Assembly: GCA_030590485.1 (NCBI GenBank)
Contig: JAUUYL010000009.1
Location: 1-44,839 of the forward strand
Source: Lentisphaerota bacterium
GTDB lineage: Bacteria > Verrucomicrobiota > Kiritimatiellia > UBA8416 > JAUUYL01
DNA length: 44,839 bases
Direction: 5' to 3'
The translations under genes and the position numbers were made by a program. Each line of letters begins with the position of its first letter. Within the stretch, counting starts at the first letter, position 1. Under the pieces are notes generated by a model, which made no database searches, was not told the origin of the DNA, and saw only the letters and a program-made list of their open reading frames with translations. This document shows, in pieces, positions 7,364-17,234 of the stretch.

Positions 7364-7380
7364 TTGGTACGCAAATTGCT
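7364..7380 (+). promoter_or_regulatory. Sigma-54 promoter candidate (1944-aa gene)
   Basis: TTGGTACGCAAATTGCT matches the sigma-54 pattern YTGGCACGRNNNTTGCW at all defined positions except two. It has the obligatory GG (-24) and GC (-12) with exactly 10 bases between. Transcription would start near 7391, giving a leader of about 21 bases. It shares 13 of 17 positions with the site at 21188-21204. The match is seen directly; its use by sigma-54 is inferred, supported by two activator genes in the window. Confidence 0.68.
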
Positions 7381-7411
7381 GTTTTGACATATAAAAGGTC
7401 TGTTTGGCAGA

Positions 7412-10400
7412 ATGAAAACATCATATAAATATATCGCAATGACCTGCCTCTTTATGAACCTTATCGTAGGCTCAATATATGCAGATGATTATTCGCAAAA
7501 TTTTGACAGCTGGACAACACGTACCACTGTAGGCGATTACTCAGAAGAAGAATGGACAACAACCAATGTGCTGGTCAGAGGCGCCGCAGGCTTACCTTTT
7601 GGCTTTTTCAATGGCGAATCAGACTTTTTGGCATGCTGGCTGTTTAACGAAACTTATGCCTCCATATGTACACCTTTCCTCACAAACACCGTTGGGGAAA
7701 TCACTTTTTCGCATAGAAGCAAGACTCTAAGCTCACCTCAGGTCGTAGTAATTGAAGGAGCCTTCTCTTTCTCTGGCCCATATGTCGAATACGGAAGAGC
7801 AACCAACCCGTCAAGCACAACCGCCTGGACACCATCATCTATACCTGTAAATAGTTTCTCAAACATATATGTTCGAATCAGAAAAAATGACGATGGCGGG
7901 GAAAACGAACAATATTTAGCCGTTGATAACATTTCGATTTCGACCATTCCGGATCTAGTGGAATTTGTAAATACCTCCAATAATCCTGCCGCCCCCCTCG
8001 TAAACGAAGACACAACCGTCTTTACCACAGTATCTCCGCTAGATAACGGTGTAAGCAATATAACAACCACCATCTTCTACAAAACAAACGCCTCGGCACC
8101 TTACATCTCAGCCAACATGAACACAAATAACAATACCAACTTCACCTTCACTATATCAGGACAGCCAAGCCCCGCTTCTGTACTTTATTACTTTGAGACT
8201 ACATTTGAGATCAACGGTCAACGCAGCCGGCCCATGCTCTACCCAAGCGCCAGTTCAAATGCCCCGCTCTCCTACAGCCACTTTCTGGCTATGGGTGATG
8301 ACAGGCTGGAGAATTTTGACGACTGGGGCAACCTCCCAGCCCTCGGCACCTACACAAACGCCTCATGGATAGCTGGCGACGCATATGTCAGAGGAGCGGC
8401 TGGCTTGCCATTTGGTTTCGCAAATGGCGTATCCCCCCCTAATTCAGCCTGGCTTGACGATCTATACGATACATCCGACCCATACGTCAGATCACCTCTG
8501 CTTGATGGCATAGGAACAATCTATTTTGCCAATAGACCTAAATTAATAAACTCTATTGATCAGGTTCTAGCAATCGAGACAGCCACTTCTGACAGCGGAC
8601 CATGGACAGTTTCGGGATACATCACGAACAATTGCGTCAGTGCTGACTGGTCAACCAATTTTCTACCTGTAAACCTATTCGGCAACCGATACGTCCGTGC
8701 GCATAAGATTGAAGATGGAAGTCAGGACAACCAATACCTGGCAATTGATAATGTAGTTATATCCCATCCGCCCGCCGATGTCATTATCACTAACGTCGCA
8801 CACGCATTAGGCTATATGTATATAACCAATGAAGTAACGATAACATGCGAAGTCTTTACCGTCTCGGCCACCATCCCTGCAGGCAACCTCCAACCCAAAA
8901 TCTGCTATCGATTTAGTTCTTCAAATCCCTGGACTACCAACGATATGACGAATGCCAGCGGATCGATCTATTCAGGCACAATCCCCGCATCAGGCGCAAA
9001 AGGACAGGTGGATTACTTCATACGTTGCGATTTCAGCGGCTATTATTACGAAGGTGCAGGGTACAGCGAGAAGCAAAGCCCCGCATTCTCACCAGATGCG
9101 CCTGCATCCCAGGCCACCCCCGACACCTATCACAGCTATATCGTCCGCCCGTACCGCTCTGATTTCGACTATCTCTCCGTCACATCCACCGCAGGGAATG
9201 TGATTATGACCCTTGATGATGATTATACATGGCAGGGTCTGATTGACATGACTATCAACACGCAGGCTAACCTCACATTTGGAATACTTGGCTTCGGGTA
9301 CTACACTGACAGCCCGCCGGAGTACTCGCTCCTGACCAATCATTGGGGCGACACATCTCACTCAAACAACGCCACCATACCAGACAACGGAGTCGCGGAG
9401 GAAACCACTACACCAATTACGATCGGCGGTCCATTCGCCAGCCCTGTCGTCATATCTCTAAACACAAGAAACCTCGATTACCTTATGGTCAGAGGCTTCT
9501 ATCAGGATTTTGACTCATGGGTTTCTGCCGATTCCGACTTTTATGAACGGTCCTCCTATGGAGTTGGCACCACCGCCGTAACAAACGATTACAATACCTG
9601 GTCACCAAGCACTGACTTCGTAACGACCGAAGCGAGCGGCTTAAGCGCTTATTTCAACACCTGGGCCCAACCTACAGCCTATGCCGGCCTAGCCGCATCA
9701 ACAGTCTTCTGGTACACCAAAGATGCATTACTCTTGCCGCAGCGCGGAGCCAGCGGTATCCAGAAGGCATTAATACTACAGCCCACGAGTAGCGGCGATG
9801 CCCATATCTTTCCTACCTTGTCCACGCTCGACGAAGTAGACGGTATAGGCCATATCAGTTTCAAGTACAGAGTTTCAGAGTTCGCGGAGCATTATGCCGT
9901 ACGCGACAACGAAAGCAAAGACTGGCAAAGTGTGGCCATAGAATTTGGCTGCACATTTAATGGAATTGAAGACGACGCCAAGTTTTCCATAATAGAACGA
10001 TACGATGACCAGACAGGATACGGCTATAAAGCCGAGATCTTCCACGAACTTGGGACTGCCGAGAAGAATGATATTAATTTCGCATATTACCGAATAGATG
10101 CAGGTGGCACCAATAAAGTTTACGGTGGTCAGGGTTTCGATTTTGACGACGACGGATCTTTAAGCAGCTATGCTCAATATGGATTCCTGATAGCCACTAA
10201 CTCCCAGAACTACAAGTCTTTCCGTCTGTCAAAAGGCGGCGGTAATTACGGCTGGCATTACTCTCTAAGCCCCGGTGATAACATTACAAACAACAAGATT
10301 GCAATAGAGTTCTCTAATTGCGATGTTAATATAGACTGGCTTAAGATCAGGCCCGTCATGACACATGTGCATGCCAATGAAGTCTATGGACCAATAGGTG

Positions 10401-13246
10401 ACACTAATCTATGGTACAAACAGATGTTTTCCGGCGATAACATGACAAACACTGAGTCCTTTATCGTATCGCCCTTCCTGCCTTTCACCGCAGACCGCTT
10501 ACAATTCTATCTGGATCAGGACGAGAACGTTGGCGGTCACACAAAAGGTAACGTTCTGATATATGGTTCTGACGATCGTGTTCATTCAAACGGAGTGCCG
10601 ACAGGGGCGCGCGCGACTCTCATCTTCAACGATGTGCTTACCGGAGATCGAGGGACGCGGACCGTGTCGATAAACGTAGATTACAAGTATATATGGGTCT
10701 GCGAAAATCACAGTCCCGATCCTGTAAGAGTCAGAATCGATGATCTGCTAATTGTGGGCGAGCCGGAGCTTGACGAGGACTTCACATCCCCCTCGCATAC
10801 AAACAACTGGACCTTCGATGCAGGTGGCGGATGGAACTTGGACACAAACAGCAGCGCACTGAATTATCCAGGCTATGCTGGACCGCCAGTAAGGATAGTT
10901 GTCGAAACAACACCATTGGATACAGATTATTTCCCTTACGCTGTCCCTGTCTGGACAGAAGTCTACACAAACTCAGTGACTAATTACAATTGGAGTGCCA
11001 TCACAAGGATCGACCTTGATTCACTGGATCCTTTCGTAGAACATGCGCACCCTATCGGATTCCGCATACGAAACGATAATAGAAACACGGGCGAGGACAG
11101 CACGGGCTACCTGATAATCGACAATGTTGACTTCTCAGATTGGCATGGCGAAACAATTGGCGACGACACAACCTGGAAGGCCACTGAAGCCCGAGTCGAA
11201 ACAGACGGCAGTGATGTTTATATCGAACTGGCTCGCGACCGCGCATACAAGGAAATCCCGGACTGGGGAATCACCAATATCCAATACATCCAGTCCCCCC
11301 CGTTCACCGGAGGCATATCCTCAATAAGCTTCAAATTCAAGGTAGCCAATGCCCCTGCGTCATTTGGTGTATTCATAGCCGCAACAAACAATATGGCGAC
11401 AGACGCGCTATGGGATCCGGTACCTTACTCCAGCTTTACAGTAAACAACAACTCAACAACGTGGTCGAACAAAACAGTCTCAATCAGAGAAGAGGGCTCT
11501 TGGGCGATAAGAATTGTCCACACATCCGCAACAGACAAAGCCACACTGATGATAACCGAAGTATCTGTCAGCGACTACTCTGGTGAGAACGACAGCACAT
11601 GGCTGGGACACAACACACTCATAACAGGTAATCAGTCGCCGGAATTCAGCACTGATGACGGCACGCGAACCTGCTATCTTAACAAAGACGGCTCGTCGCA
11701 GGTCAAAGGCGGGGCTATAAGCCCCACATTGGCTTATTTGGAATCACCCAGATCAGAGCCTGGCATCGGATCGGTAAGCTTCTGGTACCGTCACTTCGAC
11801 GATTCAGGTTCCCCCCCCGGCACACTTGAATTCTACGTAACCACAAGTCGCTCTACTGATATTAATGAATGGGGATCGCCGATTGGCACCCTGACGAACA
11901 TCACCAATACTACGTATCAGTACTTCAGTCAGAGCTTCTACGAAAAGGACTTCCAGTTCCTGAAGATTGTCAACGGCACAAACGGCGTCGCCAACGGCCG
12001 GGTCTGCATCGACAACGTCCTGATTAAAGAGCCCATGGGTGCTGCACTCACCCTCGCAAACATCACTACTATACCCTCGGTCCCTCTATATAGCACATCC
12101 GTCGGCATCGAAGTAGAGGTGACAAAGAATATCTTCAATGCCTCAAACGTTACCATGAGAGCCTATTACAAGACCGGCACAAACAACTGGGGCGCATGGG
12201 CAACAAACAGCGCGAGCGGCTCCTTCCTTATGACCAACGCAAGTGGCCCTGACGAAGTCGTGGGGATTTACAGGACAACAAATACATTTGCCCCTCAGAA
12301 TATAGACGACATCGTCCAATACTACATAGTCTGCAACTACGAAGGTGATTTCCACAACAGCCCGCAACCCTACAAAGGCTTTAGCAACCCGTCTTGGTAT
12401 GAACCCATAGACTTAAACGCAGCAGACCCGGCATCTACTATCCCCTACTATTTCACTTTCTCCTGCACAACAGGCGCAGTCTGGATTAATGAATATAAAA
12501 TATGGGACTATGATGCCGACGATAAAACAAACCAGTTTGTGGAACTTTGCGGCCAAAACACCGCTAATATAGGCAACTGGGAGCTTGGCGTCAACGACCA
12601 GTGGGGTGGTATGATATATTCTAACCTCATCAAGATTCCAAACGGAACCATTCTCTCCAGAAACGAAACCAATGGCTTTGCCTTCTATCTGTTCGGCGAC
12701 GACACAGGCGTTCCAACGCGAGACCTGTCAATGGGAACGAACATCATCTCCGCGTTCAACCAGATCGTCCTTTACCGCAGCATGGGCGCCTATGCCGATA
12801 TTTCTTATGATTTGGATCATCCCCACAACGATTGGGGCGACGAATCCATGTCGTTGACCGGATCTCTAGGATCTTGGGCTGGCAACTTTGTATGGACAAG
12901 CCTACTCAACGCCTATACACCCGGCTCAATCAACTCAAATCAGACATTTGTCAGCGCCTTTGGAGCAAACCTATCCGTTGGCATCGAAATTATAGACGCG
13001 TGGGTTTCCGGCGACGAAACATGGGTCGTTTACGAAATCACAGGAACAAATCATTACCTGCCACCAGTCCCGCTGTATACAACTAATATAGAAGATTCAG
13101 GCTCATGGTCGAACGTAACATCTTCCAGCTATACCAGCGCCCTGCCATACCCAGAATGGGTGAACACCTATACCTCATGGTGGACCACAATCAGCGCAGG
13201 CGCCGTATACCACAAACTCTCCGTCACAAATATCATTACACCGTAG
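7412..13246 (+). CDS. Giant secreted repeat protein
   Basis: A 1944-aa exported protein with signal peptide MKTSYKYIAMTCLFMNLIVGSIYA. It is rich in Asn, Thr, Ser and aromatic residues and poor in Lys. Two long homologous modules are clear, at about residues 28-180 and 297-455. Each has (Q/E)NFDxW, a VRGAAGLPFGF core and a closing QYLA(V/I)DN(I/V)xIS strand, like carbohydrate-binding beta-sandwiches. Related ...DNVxI closings recur near 1240 and 1540, so more diverged copies are likely. A segment at about 1695-1830 (VWINEYKIWDYD..., FVEL, NWELGVN) resembles a lamin-tail domain. No catalytic motif, LPXTG, PEP-CTERM or type IX sorting tail is visible; the chain ends ...SVTNIITP. Adhesin, matrix or polysaccharide-binding roles are possible but unproven. 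A weak AAAAGG lies about 13 bases upstream. Its promoter candidate is sigma-54-like. Confidence 0.8.
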   Translation: MKTSYKYIAMTCLFMNLIVGSIYADDYSQNFDSWTTRTTVGDYSEEEWTTTNVLVRGAAGLPFGFFNGESDFLACWLFNETYASICTPFLTNTVGEITFSHRSKTLSSPQVVVIEGAFSFSGPYVEYGRATNPSSTTAWTPSSIPVNSFSNIYVRIRKNDDGGENEQYLAVDNISISTIPDLVEFVNTSNNPAAPLVNEDTTVFTTVSPLDNGVSNITTTIFYKTNASAPYISANMNTNNNTNFTFTISGQPSPASVLYYFETTFEINGQRSRPMLYPSASSNAPLSYSHFLAMGDDRLENFDDWGNLPALGTYTNASWIAGDAYVRGAAGLPFGFANGVSPPNSAWLDDLYDTSDPYVRSPLLDGIGTIYFANRPKLINSIDQVLAIETATSDSGPWTVSGYITNNCVSADWSTNFLPVNLFGNRYVRAHKIEDGSQDNQYLAIDNVVISHPPADVIITNVAHALGYMYITNEVTITCEVFTVSATIPAGNLQPKICYRFSSSNPWTTNDMTNASGSIYSGTIPASGAKGQVDYFIRCDFSGYYYEGAGYSEKQSPAFSPDAPASQATPDTYHSYIVRPYRSDFDYLSVTSTAGNVIMTLDDDYTWQGLIDMTINTQANLTFGILGFGYYTDSPPEYSLLTNHWGDTSHSNNATIPDNGVAEETTTPITIGGPFASPVVISLNTRNLDYLMVRGFYQDFDSWVSADSDFYERSSYGVGTTAVTNDYNTWSPSTDFVTTEASGLSAYFNTWAQPTAYAGLAASTVFWYTKDALLLPQRGASGIQKALILQPTSSGDAHIFPTLSTLDEVDGIGHISFKYRVSEFAEHYAVRDNESKDWQSVAIEFGCTFNGIEDDAKFSIIERYDDQTGYGYKAEIFHELGTAEKNDINFAYYRIDAGGTNKVYGGQGFDFDDDGSLSSYAQYGFLIATNSQNYKSFRLSKGGGNYGWHYSLSPGDNITNNKIAIEFSNCDVNIDWLKIRPVMTHVHANEVYGPIGDTNLWYKQMFSGDNMTNTESFIVSPFLPFTADRLQFYLDQDENVGGHTKGNVLIYGSDDRVHSNGVPTGARATLIFNDVLTGDRGTRTVSINVDYKYIWVCENHSPDPVRVRIDDLLIVGEPELDEDFTSPSHTNNWTFDAGGGWNLDTNSSALNYPGYAGPPVRIVVETTPLDTDYFPYAVPVWTEVYTNSVTNYNWSAITRIDLDSLDPFVEHAHPIGFRIRNDNRNTGEDSTGYLIIDNVDFSDWHGETIGDDTTWKATEARVETDGSDVYIELARDRAYKEIPDWGITNIQYIQSPPFTGGISSISFKFKVANAPASFGVFIAATNNMATDALWDPVPYSSFTVNNNSTTWSNKTVSIREEGSWAIRIVHTSATDKATLMITEVSVSDYSGENDSTWLGHNTLITGNQSPEFSTDDGTRTCYLNKDGSSQVKGGAISPTLAYLESPRSEPGIGSVSFWYRHFDDSGSPPGTLEFYVTTSRSTDINEWGSPIGTLTNITNTTYQYFSQSFYEKDFQFLKIVNGTNGVANGRVCIDNVLIKEPMGAALTLANITTIPSVPLYSTSVGIEVEVTKNIFNASNVTMRAYYKTGTNNWGAWATNSASGSFLMTNASGPDEVVGIYRTTNTFAPQNIDDIVQYYIVCNYEGDFHNSPQPYKGFSNPSWYEPIDLNAADPASTIPYYFTFSCTTGAVWINEYKIWDYDADDKTNQFVELCGQNTANIGNWELGVNDQWGGMIYSNLIKIPNGTILSRNETNGFAFYLFGDDTGVPTRDLSMGTNIISAFNQIVLYRSMGAYADISYDLDHPHNDWGDESMSLTGSLGSWAGNFVWTSLLNAYTPGSINSNQTFVSAFGANLSVGIEIIDAWVSGDETWVVYEITGTNHYLPPVPLYTTNIEDSGSWSNVTSSSYTSALPYPEWVNTYTSWWTTISAGAVYHKLSVTNIITP

Positions 13247-13248
13247 TA

Positions 13249-13419
13249 GATGGACGGTGGACCCGGCTTCGTCCAAGAACTTCCGTCGTCGCCTTCGGCT
13301 ATGCTGGGACAAGACGCCGTGGCAAGCAGTGGACGGTGGTCAGCGGAAAATAATATTCCATCCTGTTACCTGAACCACGCCGCAAGTGTGGTTACGAGGC
13401 GGAAGGCCGTTATTGCGGC
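13249..13419. repeat. Composite intergenic repeat region
   Basis: The gap between the giant gene and gspK is filled with repeats. GATGGACGGTGGAC (13249-13262) and CAGTGGACGGTGG (13327-13339) are heptamer units of the same kind as the array at 21251, on the opposite strand. Between them lies a GC-rich stretch rich in CGTCG and GCCTTCGGC. From 13379 to 13419 a stem with GCCGCAA/TTGCGGC arms encloses ACGAGGC...AGGCCGTT, a motif repeated at 19023. The stem overlaps the last codons of gspK. No terminator with a T-run is present. Confidence 0.55.
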
Positions 13420-15566
13420 AACACATTAAACGATCTGACAAACATCTTGTGCTTGCCTGTGACTTTATCCATGAACGGATCTCTGCTGACAGTGGCGACG
13501 GCAAACATGGATGCCATGCTCTTGCCTTCGTTAGCTTTCAACGCAAAACTAACATACTTCTCGCCACACAATAGAATGACAAATGTGTTCTGACGAGCTG
13601 TCAGAAGCCCGGCCGATGAACTTATAATCAACTCCCGCTCAAGACTGGAAAGGTTAAAAGTGCTCATTGCCGGAACAGCCGGATTAGCAACTAAGATATT
13701 TTCAAGCCCTACCTCAGCCATAAATTTGCTTACATCAACAAATGAACTGCCAGTATCAATGTAAGATTGAACCGCGTCCGCTAACTGACCGCCTATAAAC
13801 TTTGCCTGAGAGTCGGTTATTCGCTCCGCATTCTCATCATCAGGGGCACCCTTTGGCGCGTCACGAAAAACAGCCGCCCAGACATTACTGCTCGTCGAAT
13901 TGACATTAATCAGCCCTCTCCTGTTCTCCTTCTCCGCGACAGTAAACTCCTCGAAAATCCGTGTCGTATCGGGCGTACCGTATGTCTTGAACGTTTTGTA
14001 CATATATTGGTTATTATTTTTTTCAAGAATACAACCCAACTCACCCACATTACGCAACGTACCGCTATCAGCCACATACATCAGATAATCATCATCATAT
14101 CCGGCATCCGTAGCTTTTGCCAACTGCTTCGTTGCCAGGCTGTTAATCGCAGCAAAACTCGGTGGCTTCTTCTTCCATTGACTAGAAAAGTCCCAATTAA
14201 ATCTGGGATCAGCACATTCCCAGCTATTCGTGACCGCCATCGACAGCAATGGATCTGGAGTCAATGCCACATACACCTCAAAGTCAGTGACTTTGTCCAG
14301 CGTCACTGAACCACCTGCCTTCTTGACCTCAAGGGTCCCGTTAACGACAACAGACACACCCGACGTAGGTACCTCTGGCAAAGCTACCTGCAATTTCGTT
14401 ATGTCAGTAAAAAATAAAGGTGTGTCCGTAGCCGCATTACCATTATAACCAATGTCTGCCGTTTTTTTCATGTCGCCAGTATAATCAACACCATCGCAAG
14501 TCAGTTTATATGTTGCATCGAGGTTGTATTCAAACCGATCCGCCCCCCTTGAATTCACAAATGGATACGTAAACTCCATCCTCAGCATAACACCCACGGT
14601 GCTTGACAGAGCATTATGTTTCAAGACCACGGGCAATTCATTGATCATCGGAAAAGCTTCTGTATTGGGCGAATCTGCTCCTGCCCTCGGGTCACAATCT
14701 TCATCAACATAATCCTGCATGCTCATTAAGAAAAAAGCCGCGTCTGAAGGCTGAGTGAAACCGCACCTCAGCAGAGCTGGAACAATCTCTCCAGTAGCAT
14801 CTCCAAGCTCCTCCGCTGTCCCGCCAATAAAAATTTTATCTCTTACATCATTCGGATCAGAGAGAGAAGCCATAAACTCACCCTCAGTCGAGCAGGAAAA
14901 CACATGCGCAAACCCATTGTCATCACCACCCAACGCATTGTATAGCACTGGATTCATTCTGCTCATTTCATATAGACTCTCATATCTGAAATGAGTATCA
15001 TTACGTAGGCTGAAAGCGAGGTCTTCCCACGATATACCAGCGCTAGGCTGCAACTCCCGTGCACTCGAACCGGCAGCCCTGTTCGTTCCCCCTGCCAGAT
15101 TGCCGTCAAGCAACCCGGAAACATTAGCTACCAGATAAGCACAACGCCCTATTTGAGTGCCATCACTGTCAAGAATCGGAATCCATTCTGGCTTAGGATT
15201 GTGCGTCATAACCGCATCACGTATTGAACCGGGAATATAATACTGAGATTCCGCCGTAGTTACTCTCGCGGGGATGCCCGCAACATGAGCGGAAGAGAGA
15301 CCCACCCAATCGGGAGCAACCTTAAACCCCGCGCTGTTATCAAGATCGTTATCAATATCGTTCATTGCGAGACCAAGCGCACCCCAAAGTAAATGCCTTG
15401 CCACAACGGAATGACGGTAATTAGCTGCACCTTTTCGCTCAAGCCGCATTGATATGGAAAAAGCACTCGCCATCAACATCAACGTCGAAAGCATGGCAAT
15501 CACAATAAGTATCGCCACACCCCTGCGCCCCTCATCACGGTCTTTAATCTTATTCTTCTCTTTCAT
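13410..15566 (-). CDS. gspK: GspK-like minor pseudopilin
   Basis: I start at 15566 (MKEKNKIKD...), where GAGG lies 8 bases upstream; an in-frame start at 15623 would lie inside the preceding gene. The product is about 718 aa. The N-terminal RRGVAILIVIAMLSTLMLMASAF has the GspK pattern: a prepilin-type hydrophobic helix without the Glu at +5. GspK caps the tip of the type II secretion pseudopilus. The length is roughly twice that of classical GspK (about 320 aa), so it carries a large extra periplasmic domain. Residues about 150-340 match the helical region with ...QDYVDEDCDPRAGADS. It overlaps the upstream pseudopilin by 17 bases, showing tight coupling. The last codons lie in a repeat stem. 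GspK-like is likely; exact orthology is not certain. Confidence 0.78.
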   Translation of the reverse strand: MKEKNKIKDRDEGRRGVAILIVIAMLSTLMLMASAFSISMRLERKGAANYRHSVVARHLLWGALGLAMNDIDNDLDNSAGFKVAPDWVGLSSAHVAGIPARVTTAESQYYIPGSIRDAVMTHNPKPEWIPILDSDGTQIGRCAYLVANVSGLLDGNLAGGTNRAAGSSARELQPSAGISWEDLAFSLRNDTHFRYESLYEMSRMNPVLYNALGGDDNGFAHVFSCSTEGEFMASLSDPNDVRDKIFIGGTAEELGDATGEIVPALLRCGFTQPSDAAFFLMSMQDYVDEDCDPRAGADSPNTEAFPMINELPVVLKHNALSSTVGVMLRMEFTYPFVNSRGADRFEYNLDATYKLTCDGVDYTGDMKKTADIGYNGNAATDTPLFFTDITKLQVALPEVPTSGVSVVVNGTLEVKKAGGSVTLDKVTDFEVYVALTPDPLLSMAVTNSWECADPRFNWDFSSQWKKKPPSFAAINSLATKQLAKATDAGYDDDYLMYVADSGTLRNVGELGCILEKNNNQYMYKTFKTYGTPDTTRIFEEFTVAEKENRRGLINVNSTSSNVWAAVFRDAPKGAPDDENAERITDSQAKFIGGQLADAVQSYIDTGSSFVDVSKFMAEVGLENILVANPAVPAMSTFNLSSLERELIISSSAGLLTARQNTFVILLCGEKYVSFALKANEGKSMASMFAVATVSRDPFMDKVTGKHKMFVRSFNVLPQ

Positions 15567-16017
15567 ATATATACCTCTTTGTGGCAGGAAAGAAAACTGA
15601 CGTCTGATAATACTCTTTCTCATCTTTATTCGCCTTATGATTGAAAACCACCCAGTATGGCTTACCCCAGGGATCCAACATCCCTTTTGCTGAAATCGAA
15701 GCCAAATCTATAAACTTTATCTTCTTAGGATTATTGCCTGACAATATATCCATGGGTCCGCCCGGTTCGCCCGTCATCTCCTTCGTGGTAGGATTACCGC
15801 TGTTACCTGTAAATCCTGCAGGCCAGTCGCCATATGTCTTCCAATATGATTTCCATGCCCGGATCAGCTCCGCCGTCTCTGCACTCGCCTTGGTTTTCCT
15901 GGCGGCCCGTAGCGCCGCATTCACACCCAACCCCATCATAGCCATCAGCAACACCATAATCGATACGACCAGGAGCATCTCCATTAACGTAAATCCAGAT
16001 TTTCTGCTCTTATTCAT
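15550..16017 (-). CDS. GspG-like pseudopilin
   Basis: The 155-aa protein has leader MNKSRKSG, then FTLMEMLLVVSIMVLLMAMMGLG, the prepilin peptidase site and transmembrane helix. GLMEM-type Glu at +5 is present. The C-terminal DPWGKPYWVVF is the signature of GspG, the major type II pseudopilin. A TTG codon 9 bases upstream (16026) overlaps the previous stop and could also be used, but the ATG gives a standard leader length. It ends 17 bases inside the start of gspK. Of the operon's pseudopilins it is the best candidate for the major subunit, although major-subunit genes usually come first in type II operons. Confidence 0.85.
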   Translation of the reverse strand: MNKSRKSGFTLMEMLLVVSIMVLLMAMMGLGVNAALRAARKTKASAETAELIRAWKSYWKTYGDWPAGFTGNSGNPTTKEMTGEPGGPMDILSGNNPKKIKFIDLASISAKGMLDPWGKPYWVVFNHKANKDEKEYYQTSVFFPATKRYIYEREE

Positions 16018-16022
16018 AATAA

Positions 16023-16700
16023 TCAATATGTCCGAATGTCATCACTATCAGGCCCAATACCATCATCATCACCATTTGGCCCCCAAGAAACCGCCGCAAC
16101 ACCGGAAACATCATCCAGTCGGCCAATCCAAAGCTCTACCTCCACCCAACGAGGAAGCCCTTCATCAGGATGCTGCTCGACCCCCGTACTGACTCCCGAC
16201 TGCGGTGTTCTAAATCTTATACCCAGAATGTTTGTCGCAACAACATATGCCGGGGCCACTTCAGCAAAGCCGGGGGACATGTGAGCGTAATCCGCATCTG
16301 AACTTAACAGTTGTTCACTGCGCTTAAGAACCCCATTATTCAAGTTATACGTGATACGATGCGCATCACGATAGCTATCGGTAGTGGCAATCTCTCGTTT
16401 CCGACCTAATGAAATAAATGTGAAATACGTTCGATCATGACCATATTGCTGCTTGTCACGCATGTCAGGAGAATCCAGGGCGTCCCCATCCATATGTACA
16501 GCGTGACTCAATTCCTGCGCTATGTTAGCCAGAATAACTCGAGCTTCTATCGCGCCCTGCGCCTTTCTCGTCCCACCCTCCCAGGCAATGGAACTTTGAT
16601 GAAAGATGTTCCCCATCATGACAATAATTATGGAGAATATAGCCAATGCGGCAAGGACCTCCAAAAGTGTAAAGCCAGCTCTATGTGTATTATTCGCCAT
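16023..16700 (-). CDS. GspJ/PilW-like minor pseudopilin
   Basis: The 225-aa protein begins MANNTHRAG, then FTLLEVLAALAIFSIIIVMM. This is followed by the GspJ-like region with ARVILANIAQELSHAV, the helix where minor pseudopilins pack. The ATG at 16700 has GAGG 6 bases upstream; a TTG 12 bases earlier is less likely. GspJ forms part of the pseudopilus tip complex with GspI and GspK, and here it lies between those two gene types in the order I-J-(G)-K. The C-terminus is Asp/Gly-rich, possibly a calcium loop. Confidence 0.82.
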   Translation of the reverse strand: MANNTHRAGFTLLEVLAALAIFSIIIVMMGNIFHQSSIAWEGGTRKAQGAIEARVILANIAQELSHAVHMDGDALDSPDMRDKQQYGHDRTYFTFISLGRKREIATTDSYRDAHRITYNLNNGVLKRSEQLLSSDADYAHMSPGFAEVAPAYVVATNILGIRFRTPQSGVSTGVEQHPDEGLPRWVEVELWIGRLDDVSGVAAVSWGPNGDDDGIGPDSDDIRTY

Positions 16701-16712
16701 CTCAATCCTCAA

Positions 16713-17234
16713 CTACGAACCCGTGTAAGTAACAACTGTTGCATATGTATTTTTAAATGTTGCAAAATCTCCATACTTACCGCTCATTACCCTCAGCTGT
16801 AACAAATACATCTTCATATCATTCACCGCCGGCTGGCCAGTAATCTTGAGAACCTGCAAGTCGTACCGAATCAGCTTACCACTGAGCGTATCAAATTCAG
16901 GAAACGCAATACCGCCGCTTGCACCACCGCCCATCGCGGTCCGCGACACATTACTTTTGACAGGATAAACATCTTTAACAATAAGTTTCATAAAAGTATC
17001 AACGTCACTCCAGTCGCTCCAGTTGCTTATCTGCATCGCGTTGGATTCCATGCAGCTCAACACATGATTGGCAAACATTGCCTCATGATTATCTGAGACC
17101 GACAGATTACTTTCCTTCAAGCCCAGCGGAAAAAGAGAGAATATCGCAAGCAGCCCAACGGAAATCAACGCAATCGCAATATTAACCTCCATAAGTGAAA
17201 AACCAAGAGCATTATTATGATCATTCTTCATCAT
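16713..17234 (-). CDS. GspI/PilV-like minor pseudopilin
   Basis: A 173-aa protein with leader MMKNDHNNALG and then FSLMEVNIAIALISVGLLAIFSLFPLGL. The helix and the following ...FANHVLSCMES helix resemble GspI/PilV minor pilins. Its start overlaps the stop of the upstream gene by one base (TAATG), which indicates translational coupling. A Gly-rich insert (GGGASGGIAFPEF) sits in the middle of the globular domain. Confidence 0.8.
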   Translation of the reverse strand: MMKNDHNNALGFSLMEVNIAIALISVGLLAIFSLFPLGLKESNLSVSDNHEAMFANHVLSCMESNAMQISNWSDWSDVDTFMKLIVKDVYPVKSNVSRTAMGGGASGGIAFPEFDTLSGKLIRYDLQVLKITGQPAVNDMKMYLLQLRVMSGKYGDFATFKNTYATVVTYTGS

